In this document: positions 1 through 5,077 of the stretch, in pieces
How positions within the stretch are numbered: position 1 is the first letter of the stretch
How the letters are laid out: every line of letters begins with the position of its first letter
NCBI GenBank assembly: GCA_910587905.1
Contig: CAJUOF010000246.1
Span: 1-5,077, forward strand
Direction: 5' to 3'
Source of the DNA: an uncultured Lachnospiraceae bacterium
GTDB taxonomy: Bacteria > Bacillota_A > Clostridia > Lachnospirales > Lachnospiraceae
DNA length: 5,077 nucleotides
The notes under the pieces: model-generated
Database searches by the model: none
Seen by the model: the letters and a program-made list of their open reading frames with translations, nothing else
Told to the model about the DNA's origin: nothing
Position numbers and translations under genes: made by a program

Positions 1-136
1 AAATTTTCCGTGAATTTATGAATTTTTCGAAAATTTTCCGCCTGTGCGGTTGAAGGTTTTCCGTGTCTCCGTCAGGGAGCAGCCACTTTCGCAGACACGT
101 TGATTTTTTGATTCGCCATAGCGTGCAGGCACAACG
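1..136. other. Non-coding left flank with no supportable gene
   Basis: No reading frame with a ribosome site and recognisable protein was found on either strand. The stretch is AT-rich at 1-40, with AAATTTTCCG at 1-10 and again at 31-40, and TTTTCCG also at 57-63. A weak hairpin (CGTGTCT 62-68 with AGACACG 93-99) is followed on the plus strand by six T at 104-109, but no plus-strand gene ends here within the window. It is probably spacer between the met operon and whatever lies to the left. Confidence 0.5.
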
Positions 137-180
137 ACCAGTGCCGGGCCGCAGATGACACTCCGCGGCCCGGCACTGGT
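137..180 (-). terminator. Perfect 16-bp inverted repeat downstream of metF, probable transcript end
   Basis: ACCAGTGCCGGGCCGC (137-152) is exactly complementary to GCGGCCCGGCACTGGT (165-180), with a 12-base loop between. It begins 26 bases beyond the metF stop codon in the direction of transcription, the normal place for an operon terminator. Imperfect pairing continues outward (132-135 with 182-185). No proper T run follows on either strand (CGTTGTGCC on minus; a short TTTT ten bases away on plus). It may act as a transcript-end or mRNA-protecting hairpin, or as a bidirectional terminator of low efficiency. Confidence 0.5.
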
Positions 181-206
181 TGCTGATCGTTTTCCGTAAT
201 ATTCAC

Positions 207-1085
207 TTAGATCCCGGCTGCCTTTAAGAGATCCGGAACCTTGGACTCCCATCCGAGAGCCATGATATGTACGCCCTGGCAGTAAGGCTTGCATTCCTTG
301 ATGATGCGGGCGGCGATCTCCACGCCGGTGATGCCGGCCTTGGTCTTCTCCTTGTCCGCCTTCAGCTCCTCGATCATCTCGTCGGGAACATGGATGCCGG
401 CCACGTTGTTGTTCATGAACTTGGCCATCCCCGCGGATTTGGGAATGATGATGCCCACCTGGACCGGCTTTCCGAACTGTTTCGCCTTCTCCATGAACTG
501 GATGAACTTCTCCGGCTCGAACACGGCCTGAGTCTGGAAATAATCACAGCCCGCCGCGACCTTCCGCTCCATCTTCGCAAGCTGCGCGTCCACGGAATCG
601 CTGCAGGGGGATACCACCGCGCCCTTGGCAAACTTGGGCGGCTCGCCCACCAGCTCGTTTCCGCCAAGGTCCACGCCCGACTCAAGCTGCTTCACCGTGT
701 GGATCAGGGACACGGAGTCCAGATCGAACACGGGTTTCGCCGCCTTGTGGTCGCCCAGCTTCGTGTGGTCGCCGGTGAGGAGGAGCAGATTCTCGATCCC
801 GAACATCGCCGCGCTTAAGAGGTCGGACTGCAAGGCAATGCGGTTCCTATCACGGCAGGTGAGCTGGAAGATGGGCGTCAGCCCCTCGTCCTTCAAGGCC
901 TTGCAGGTCGCCAGGGAACCGAGACGCATGACAGAAGACTGATTATCCGTCACGTTCACCGCCGTAATGCCGCTCAGATAGGTCTTGGCCTCCTCCAGCA
1001 CGTGCTCAATGTGAAATCCCTTCGGCGGTCCCACTTCTGCAGTAACTACAAATTCGCCACGTTCAAATGCTTCCGTAATTTTCAT
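207..1085 (-). CDS. metF: Methylene-tetrahydrofolate reductase, short MetF type (catalytic flavin subunit)
   Basis: This 292-aa protein reduces 5,10-methylene-THF to 5-methyl-THF in the cytoplasm. It is a single TIM-barrel domain without the C-terminal regulatory domain of eukaryotic enzymes. Visible family features are Glu17 in TAEVGPPKG (equivalent to the active-site Glu of E. coli SFEFFPP), NVTDNQ at 44-49, LTGDH at 103-107 with Asp106 (the flavin-tuning Asp), FQTQAVFE at 183-190 with the folate-binding Gln, and GVHIMALGWE near the C-terminus. The ATG has AGGAG nine bases upstream (minus strand), which supports this start. The gene is last in the operon, 64 bases after metV. In acetogens MetF of this type works only together with MetV, which provides the electron input; that partnership is family knowledge and fits the gene order here. 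Pathway use (acetogenesis or methionine supply) cannot be decided from this window. The family assignment is secure. Confidence 0.96.
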   Translation of the reverse strand: MKITEAFERGEFVVTAEVGPPKGFHIEHVLEEAKTYLSGITAVNVTDNQSSVMRLGSLATCKALKDEGLTPIFQLTCRDRNRIALQSDLLSAAMFGIENLLLLTGDHTKLGDHKAAKPVFDLDSVSLIHTVKQLESGVDLGGNELVGEPPKFAKGAVVSPCSDSVDAQLAKMERKVAAGCDYFQTQAVFEPEKFIQFMEKAKQFGKPVQVGIIIPKSAGMAKFMNNNVAGIHVPDEMIEELKADKEKTKAGITGVEIAARIIKECKPYCQGVHIMALGWESKVPDLLKAAGI

Positions 1086-1115
1086 GAGCCATTACTCCTA
1101 ATCATAATTTTTATG

Positions 1116-1137
1116 GGGAACGACTTTCGTCGTTTCC
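1116..1137 (-). promoter_or_regulatory. Intergenic hairpin with GAAA loop between metV and metF
   Basis: In the 64-base gap between the metV stop and the metF start, the minus-strand RNA can fold AACGAC-GAAA-GUCGUU (1119-1134), a six-pair stem closed by C-G over a GNRA-type tetraloop. Two further G-C pairs form if one A (1135) is bulged. No U run follows; the next bases are CCAUAAAAAUUAUG, so it is not an intrinsic terminator. A role in mRNA processing or stability, or in setting the MetF to MetV ratio, is inference. Confidence 0.45.
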
Positions 1138-1149
1138 GTAACGGGTTTT

Positions 1150-1773
1150 CTATTTGGATACTTCGTCGTCAGTCGCAAAATTGCGCACCTGGGTCGGACA
1201 TTTCAGGACGTCCAGACGTCCCAGCTGGGCGAGCCGCCTGTAGATGCGCTCCCAGCCGCATTCCATGTTGCCGTCCACTTCACATTTGCCGTCCTTGGAA
1301 CCGCCGCACTGTCCGTTGACCAGGCTCTTGGAGCAGGCCGTGATGGGACAGATCCCCCCGGTCAGGTTCAGGTAACATTCCCCGCACTGGTCACAGTTGT
1401 ACTCCAGGGGCGTCACGCCCTGGAAGCCCGGAAGGGGATAGGTGTCACAGGCCGCGTAGACCTTCTTGTCCTCCAGGTAGGCGGCCACCGTCTGCACGCC
1501 GACGCCACAGGAAAGCACCAGCACCGCGTCGGCCGCGTCGATCTCGCTCCTATGCGCTTCCAGGCGAAGCTTCATGTTGTCCGGATTGCAGATATAATCC
1601 GTGGTGAGGATCCCGGTCACGTTCCCCGCATCCGCAAGCTCCTTTTCCAGCTCATTGGCCTCCGCCTCCGGAAAATGCACTTCCTTGCATCCATGGCAGT
1701 TGACGATAAAAACCTTTTTCCCGGCTGCCAGTGATACGATGGTTTCCTTTGCCTTCAACTGGGTAATTAACAT
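1150..1773 (-). CDS. metV: MetV, Cys-rich electron-transfer/zinc subunit of methylene-THF reductase
   Basis: This 207-aa protein belongs to the MTHFR C-terminal (MetV) family and should link MetF to its electron donor. It has 14 cysteines: C26-x2-C29, C62, C89 (in SCGVGVQT), C109 (AACD), C127-x2-C130-x2-C133, C142, C147, C156, C164, C172 and C192. These are likely ligands for iron-sulfur cluster(s) and zinc; the cofactor assignment comes from the family and is not visible in the sequence. The C-terminal block around SKSLVNGQCGG (148-158) and DGKCEVD (161-167) is strongly family-specific. No signal peptide or membrane segment is seen, so it is cytoplasmic. The ATG lies one base after the stop of the upstream gene, with an AAGGGGG ribosome site ten bases before it inside that gene's 3' end, so the two are probably translationally coupled. 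The protein is closely related to the N-terminal 205 residues of the upstream gene product. Confidence 0.94.
   Translation of the reverse strand: MLITQLKAKETIVSLAAGKKVFIVNCHGCKEVHFPEAEANELEKELADAGNVTGILTTDYICNPDNMKLRLEAHRSEIDAADAVLVLSCGVGVQTVAAYLEDKKVYAACDTYPLPGFQGVTPLEYNCDQCGECYLNLTGGICPITACSKSLVNGQCGGSKDGKCEVDGNMECGWERIYRRLAQLGRLDVLKCPTQVRNFATDDEVSK
1289..1336. repeat. Copy 1 of a 48-base near-identical block shared by metV and the MetV-RnfC gene
   Basis: Positions 1289-1336 match 3240-3287 at 46 of 48 bases, including 36 consecutive identical bases (1301-1336). It encodes the most conserved MetV stretch, CSKSLVNGQCGG and the following K-DG region. The repeat reflects duplication of the MetV module rather than a mobile element. 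Confidence 0.85.
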
Positions 1774-1774
1774 A

Positions 1775-3736
1775 TCACTTCATCCCCCTTACTGCATTTT
1801 TTCCGGCTTTTATCTTGCTCACCAGCGGGATCTTGGAGGAACAGATGTATTCACAGCATCTGCACTCGATACAATCCATGACGCTCTTGTCCTTCATGCC
1901 CTGCCAATTCTCCTCATCCGCGTACTTCGCGAAATACAGGGGAGAAAGCTCCATGGGACACACGTCCATGCAGCGTCCGCACTTGATGCAGGGCTGCTCC
2001 GCGGTATGGTCGGTGTCAACGGCGATGATACCGTTGGAGCCCTTCATGATCGGCACGTCCACGTCGGAGAGGACAAAGCCCATCATGGGGCCGCCGGCCT
2101 TGATGGTCACTTCGCCTTCCTCCACGCCGCCGCAGTAGTCGAGAAGCTCCTTGGTACTGGTGCCGATCTTCACGATGTAGTTGCCGGGCTTCTTTAACCG
2201 CTCGCCCGTCACGGTGGTCACGCGCTCCACCAGGGGCATGCCCTTCTGGATCGCGTCGGAGATGGCCTTGGTGGTACTGATGTTGCTCACGACGCATCCC
2301 ACGTCCGCGGGAAGGCCGCCGCTTGGCACCTGTCTTTTCATGACCCGCTTGATGAGCATCTTCTCAGCGCCCTGGGGATACTTGGTCTTCGCCACGACCA
2401 CCTCGATGTTGTCAATGCCTTCCGTCTTCTTCCTCATCAGCTCAATGGCATCCGGCTTGTTGTCCTCAATGACGATGATGCCCTTCTCGGCACCCACCGT
2501 CTTGATGATGGCCTTAAGGCCAAATACCACGTCGTCCGCAAACTCCAAAAGCACCCGGTGGTCCGCCGTGAGGAGCGGTTCGCATTCACAGCCATTTAAG
2601 AGGATGGTGTCCACGGGCTTGGGAGGTTTTAACTTCACGGACGTGGGGAATCCGGCGCCGCCCATGCCCACGATTCCCGCGTTCTTGACGATCTCCACGA
2701 TCTCGTCCGGAGTCAGGCTGTCCAGGTCCTTCCCGGGTTTCACCGATTCGTGCAGAGTGTTTTTTCCATCGGATTTGATCACCACGGAGAGACATTTGCC
2801 CCTGGTGGCATGTCCGTGCTCTTCAATGGCAGTAACCGTGCCGCTGACACTGGAATGGACCGGAGCGCTGATGAAGCCCGCCGCCTCGCCGATCACCTGG
2901 CCGACCTTCACCGCGTCGCCCACCTGCACCACGGGATTGGCCGGAGCGCCCGCGTGCATGGAAAGAGGAATGACCACCGTCTCCGGGTCCGGGAACTTCC
3001 GGAGCGGAAGATTCTCCGTGAATTCCTTGCGCTCGGAAGGATGGATGCCGCCGTAATAGCCGTCCAGCCTGTTCTCCCGGATGGATTTCACATAATCGTT
3101 CACGAACTTGAAATCCACTTTGGAGTAATCCCTGAGCTGCACGGGCTGCTCCAGAAACTCGGAGAGACGGCCCTGTTTTTCCAGTTTCCGGTAAATCTTC
3201 TCCCAGGCACAATCCTTGTCCGGGTCCACCTCGCATTTTCCGTCCTTGGCGCCGCCGCACTGTCCGTTGACCAGGCTCTTGGAGCAGTCCACGATGGGAC
3301 AGACACCGCCGGTCACGTTCAGGTAGCACTGGGCACAGGCGTCGCAGCGTCTCTCGGTGAGGGCCATGCCGTGGCGTCCTCTGTAATTGAGGGAATCACA
3401 GGCCGCATAGACGGGCTTTCCCGCCAAGTCCGCAACCGTCTGGACGCCAAGGCCACAGGAGATCACGAAGACATGCTCCGCGCCTTCCGGAATCATGTCC
3501 GCAAGCTTCCTCTCCGTCTGGGTCTTGTTGCACAAAAAGTCAACCTTCACACTGCCGACGACGGTCTTCCCCTCTCCCGCGGCGATCTTCTCGAACTCGC
3601 CCAGATCCGGCTCATCGACAGATTCAAACTCCTTAAAGCATTTGTTACAGGCAACGAGGAACAGATTGTCCTTATCGGCCAATAAGGACACCAGCTCGTC
3701 GTTCCCTTTTAGCTTATACTTGGTATAATTTTCCAA
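1775..3736 (-). CDS. rnfC2: MetV-RnfC fusion protein (RnfC2-type NAD(P)H-oxidising subunit of methylene-THF reductase)
   Basis: This 653-aa protein (about 70 kDa) has two parts. Residues 1-205 are a MetV-like module with cysteines at 30, 33, 69, 94, 113, 131, 134, 137, 146, 151, 160, 168 and 176, matching 13 of the 14 in the neighbouring MetV. Residues about 225-653 are RnfC-like: GGIHP at 229-233, a lipoyl/barrel-like region (260-320), a glycine-rich GIVGMGGAGFPTSVK (354-368) expected to bind FMN/NADH, NGCECEPLLTADHR (381-394), KYPQGAEK (452-459), an SLBB-like region (about 480-545), and two 4Fe-4S motifs, C583/586/589/593 and C622/625/628/632. There is no membrane segment. The likely role is to oxidise NAD(P)H and pass electrons to MetV and MetF, as proposed for RnfC2 of Acetobacterium. 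The TTG at 3734-3736 is preferred because AAAGGAAGGTGG lies four to five bases upstream; an in-frame GTG at 3773-3775 would add 13 residues (666 aa) but lacks a good ribosome site. Cys627 is an extra cysteine inside the second cluster motif. Confidence 0.92.
   Translation of the reverse strand: MENYTKYKLKGNDELVSLLADKDNLFLVACNKCFKEFESVDEPDLGEFEKIAAGEGKTVVGSVKVDFLCNKTQTERKLADMIPEGAEHVFVISCGLGVQTVADLAGKPVYAACDSLNYRGRHGMALTERRCDACAQCYLNVTGGVCPIVDCSKSLVNGQCGGAKDGKCEVDPDKDCAWEKIYRKLEKQGRLSEFLEQPVQLRDYSKVDFKFVNDYVKSIRENRLDGYYGGIHPSERKEFTENLPLRKFPDPETVVIPLSMHAGAPANPVVQVGDAVKVGQVIGEAAGFISAPVHSSVSGTVTAIEEHGHATRGKCLSVVIKSDGKNTLHESVKPGKDLDSLTPDEIVEIVKNAGIVGMGGAGFPTSVKLKPPKPVDTILLNGCECEPLLTADHRVLLEFADDVVFGLKAIIKTVGAEKGIIVIEDNKPDAIELMRKKTEGIDNIEVVVAKTKYPQGAEKMLIKRVMKRQVPSGGLPADVGCVVSNISTTKAISDAIQKGMPLVERVTTVTGERLKKPGNYIVKIGTSTKELLDYCGGVEEGEVTIKAGGPMMGFVLSDVDVPIMKGSNGIIAVDTDHTAEQPCIKCGRCMDVCPMELSPLYFAKYADEENWQGMKDKSVMDCIECRCCEYICSSKIPLVSKIKAGKNAVRGMK
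3240..3287. repeat. Copy 2 of the 48-base block, inside the N-terminal MetV module of the fusion gene
   Basis: Same orientation as copy 1, about 1.95 kb away. The two differences lie at the Ser/Ala codon after the Gly-Gly pair. The 36-base identical core is 3252-3287. Confidence 0.85.
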
Positions 3737-3737
3737 T

Positions 3738-3752
3738 TGCCCACCTTCCTTT
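3738..3752 (-). promoter_or_regulatory. Ribosome binding site that decides the TTG start of the MetV-RnfC gene
   Basis: On the minus strand the sequence reads AAAGGAAGGTGGGCA followed by ATTG, so AGGAAGGTGG lies a few bases before TTG at 3736. The alternative upstream GTG (3775) is preceded by GAAGAGCAGATCAGC, a poorer and badly spaced match. The MetV-like homology also starts after the TTG, so the 13 extra residues have no support. Confidence 0.7.
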
Positions 3753-3794
3753 TCAGATTGATTCGCAAACCTCACGCTGATCTGCTCTTCTCAT
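3753..3794 (-). CDS. Possible 13-codon leader ORF upstream of the MetV-RnfC gene
   Basis: In the operon leader, ATG at 3792-3794 follows a GAGGGGGG run with three A residues between, a usable if tightly spaced ribosome site. It would encode MRRADQREVCESI and stop at TGA (3753-3755). The stop is directly followed by the ribosome site of the main gene, and the TTG start begins 16 bases after the stop. A ribosome ending here would cover that site, so the small ORF could couple or tune translation. The peptide has no runs of a regulatory amino acid (one Cys, three Arg, no Met beyond the start), so a classic attenuation peptide is not indicated. It could be chance; a short ORF like this is expected now and then. 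Confidence 0.25.
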   Translation of the reverse strand: MRRADQREVCESI

Positions 3795-3866
3795 TTTCCC
3801 CCCTCTGCACTTTGAAGAAAAACAAGCATCGGCAAACGGCCCGGTTCTGCAATTATTACGAGTTCA

Positions 3867-3895
3867 AGTATAGCACACATCATCTACTTTATCCA
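3867..3895 (-). promoter_or_regulatory. Predicted sigma-A promoter of the metV/rnfC2-metV-metF operon
   Basis: On the minus strand TGGATA (3890-3895, 4 of 6 matches to TTGACA) is separated by 17 bases from TATACT (3867-3872, 5 of 6 matches to TATAAT). The -10 element is preceded by TGC, giving an extended -10 (TGnTATACT). The predicted transcript starts near 3858-3860, leaving a leader of about 123 bases. It lies in the only intergenic space upstream of the operon, between the permease stop and the first gene. No recognisable SAM, THF or T-box element was seen in the leader. Confidence 0.65.
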
Positions 3896-3916
3896 GTTTA
3901 AACATGGAAATTTATG

Positions 3917-3951
3917 AAAAAATATAGATGTTGCATAAAAATAAATACAAC
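3917..3951 (-). terminator. Weak candidate terminator after the ABC permease gene
   Basis: Two bases past the permease stop codon the minus strand can form GTTGTAT/ATGCAAC (3945-3951 with 3930-3936, seven pairs including one G-U) with an eight-base T-rich loop. A run of six T follows at 3917-3922. The stem is AU-rich and the T run is seven bases away from it, so this is a poor intrinsic terminator. It sits where one would be expected, just before the promoter of the next operon. Confidence 0.35.
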
Positions 3952-3952
3952 G

Positions 3953-4750
3953 TCACTCCAGATTCAACCTCCGCTTCATGAGCAGCAGGGAACCCGCAAG
4001 GCTTCCGGCCGTCACAAGGCCCCGGAACAAAATGGCGGCGATGCTGGTCACGCTGTAATAGAGAACCGTCCCCTCCTGCCCCTCCAGAAGCCGCATGAAG
4101 ATCACGCTTCCCAGGGTGGTGACCATGCCGACCACCAGGTAAATGGCCAGGAAGATTCCGATGGCTCCCAGCACCCGGTGCTTTGCGGCAAGCTGGCCGA
4201 CGCAGACGGACACGTAGATCACCGCCACCACCTCCAGCACCGTCATAAAGCCCTCCAGCAGATACAGGATCACGACCAGCGGATGGTCCATGCGGAGCGC
4301 ATGGATGACGCTCCGGAAGAAGGACAGGGTAAAGCCATCCCAGATCTCCAGTCCCGCCGTTGCAACGGAAGCCGAGACAAAGATCATAAACGAACTCAGA
4401 AGAAGGAAGAGCACGCCGCTTAGCATCTTGGAGGCCAGGTGCGCACCCTCCGATACCGGAAGCGTGAAGGAAAGATAGCCCTCCGGCCCCATCAGATTTT
4501 TATAAAACCGCATGGCGACAAGGAGGAGCGTGAGAACCATCACGGCTCCGCATGCCAAAAGATACAAAACGGCGGAACCGGCCACAGTCATCAGTGTCAA
4601 TGTGTATTCATTGACAAACCCGAAATACCTGGTGTCGGCCATGGCGATGGAAAGCCTCGCCACCACCGCAATCCCCATCAGCACGCCGTACATCAGGAGA
4701 AAATAAAAGAGATTGGCCTTAAAATCATATTTCAACAGTTTTCTCAACAT
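3953..4750 (-). CDS. ABC-2 type transporter permease, six membrane segments
   Basis: This 265-aa membrane protein is the permease half of an ABC-2 family transporter whose ATPase is the overlapping upstream gene. Hydrophobic stretches at about 12-33, 53-80, 106-132, 157-184, 192-220 and 232-257 give six predicted helices. RFYKNLMGPEGYLSFTLPV at 81-99, in the first cytoplasmic loop, is characteristic of a permease group common in Lachnospiraceae; this is recognised from memory of the family. The start is ATG at 4748-4750 with GGGAGGTG five bases upstream. It overlaps the ATPase gene by 7 bases (ATGTTGA), which indicates translational coupling. The C-terminus ends in a short positively charged tail (MKRRLNLE). 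The substrate cannot be told: this group includes YtrB/C-type and antimicrobial-peptide or lipid-related exporters, and no regulator or immunity gene is visible in the window to narrow it. Confidence 0.9.
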   Translation of the reverse strand: MLRKLLKYDFKANLFYFLLMYGVLMGIAVVARLSIAMADTRYFGFVNEYTLTLMTVAGSAVLYLLACGAVMVLTLLLVAMRFYKNLMGPEGYLSFTLPVSEGAHLASKMLSGVLFLLLSSFMIFVSASVATAGLEIWDGFTLSFFRSVIHALRMDHPLVVILYLLEGFMTVLEVVAVIYVSVCVGQLAAKHRVLGAIGIFLAIYLVVGMVTTLGSVIFMRLLEGQEGTVLYYSVTSIAAILFRGLVTAGSLAGSLLLMKRRLNLE

Positions 4751-5077
4751 CGGAACACCTCCCGGAACGCCTCGTCAACGGAACATCCCCGCTCCTTCCG
4801 AAGCCTTTCTGCCGGTTCTGCCAGCAGGATGCTTCCCTCTCTGATAAAGATCACGTCGTCCAAAATCTGCTCCACGTCCGCAATCAGATGGGTGGAGAGG
4901 AGAATGGTCGACTCCGGATTGTAGTTGGACACGATGGTGTCCAGGATATAATCCCTGGCCGCCGGGTCCACGCCCCCGATGGGCTCGTCCAGCACGTAAA
5001 GGTCCGCGTTCCTGCTCATGACCATGATGAGCTGCACCTTCTCCTTCGTGCCCTTGGACATGGTCTTCAAGCTGTCG
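4744..5077 (-). CDS. ABC transporter ATP-binding protein (5' part beyond the window)
   Basis: This is the C-terminal 110 residues of an ABC ATPase; the reading frame stays open to the right edge, so the start, Walker A and Q-loop are missing. The fragment holds the signature loop as MSKGTKEKVQ (in place of LSGGQ, as is usual in the YtrB-like group), Walker B LYVLDEP with catalytic Glu, the D-loop GGVDPAAR, and the switch His in LLSTH. The tail (FIREGSILLAEPAERLRKERG) is the usual end of single-domain ATPases of this type. It overlaps the permease gene by 7 bases, so the two form one operon whose promoter lies outside the window. It energises the permease at the inner face of the membrane. A GntR-type regulator often precedes such pairs, but none can be checked here. 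Confidence 0.93.
   Translation of the reverse strand, partial: DSLKTMSKGTKEKVQLIMVMSRNADLYVLDEPIGGVDPAARDYILDTIVSNYNPESTILLSTHLIADVEQILDDVIFIREGSILLAEPAERLRKERGCSVDEAFREVFRC

Noticed and set aside
61..110. Plus-strand hairpin plus six T as an intrinsic terminator
   Set aside because: The stem is only seven pairs with a 24-base loop, and no plus-strand gene is seen ending here; kept only as a remark in the spacer entry.
16..294. Minus-strand 92-codon frame overlapping the metF end and the left spacer
   Set aside because: It runs through the 16-bp inverted repeat and the end of metF in another frame, with no recognisable protein and no good ribosome site.
267..818. Plus-strand 183-codon frame rich in Leu, His and Asp opposite metF
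   Set aside because: Low-complexity composition typical of an antisense frame; metF on the other strand is unambiguous.
2181..3685. Long plus-strand open frames (up to 311 codons) opposite the MetV-RnfC gene
   Set aside because: They are antisense shadows of a GC-biased coding region. Their translations have no family motifs, and the minus-strand protein has complete, recognisable domains over the same bases.
3737..3866. Riboswitch (SAM, THF) or T-box in the operon leader
   Set aside because: The leader of about 123 bases shows none of the conserved cores I know for these classes and no terminator/antiterminator pair.
4990..5077. Unusual ABC signature MSKGTKEKVQ as a sign of a degenerate ATPase
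   Set aside because: Lys in place of the first Gly of the LSGGQ loop is common in this ATPase group, and Walker B, D-loop and switch His are intact.
3953..5077. ABC pair as a bacteriocin-immunity or antibiotic-resistance system
   Set aside because: No precursor peptide, sensor kinase or regulator is visible in the window, so substrate assignment would be a guess.

Overview
The window carries two minus-strand gene sets typical of an anaerobic Clostridia-type Firmicute, most likely a Lachnospiraceae-like organism or related acetogen. The basis for that placement is the protein families (a short MetF with MetV and an RnfC-like partner, and an ABC-2 permease with the RFYKNL-GPEGYLSFTLPV signature common in Lachnospiraceae), plus G/A-rich Shine-Dalgarno sites, a TTG start and moderately GC-rich coding DNA. 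The taxonomic call is inference; there is no rRNA or other phylogenetic marker here.

Right side, about 3953-5077: the 3' part of an ABC transporter ATPase gene, cut by the right window edge, overlaps by 7 bases with a six-segment ABC-2 permease gene. A weak AU-rich hairpin with a T run follows the permease.

Middle and left, about 207-3900: a credible extended -10 promoter (3867-3895) leads into a three-gene operon. It reads (a) a MetV-RnfC fusion protein of the RnfC2 type, probably starting at a TTG codon at 3736; (b) a stand-alone MetV, one base downstream; (c) a short MetF, 64 bases further on, after an intergenic hairpin with a GAAA loop. Together they encode a soluble multi-subunit methylene-tetrahydrofolate reductase. 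The RnfC part should take electrons from NAD(P)H and pass them through the Cys-rich MetV modules to flavin-containing MetF, which makes 5-methyl-THF for the methyl branch of the Wood-Ljungdahl pathway and/or methionine synthesis. From memory, this gene order matches the rnfC2-metV-metF cluster of Acetobacterium woodii, so the system is probably a variant of a known one rather than a new one. The most distinctive feature is two MetV modules in neighbouring genes, with all 13 shared cysteines conserved and a 48-base near-identical DNA block.

Left end, 1-206: non-coding as far as can be seen. It holds a perfect 16-bp GC-rich inverted repeat 26 bases beyond the metF stop (probable end of the operon transcript, though with no good U tract) and several scattered TTTTCCG words.
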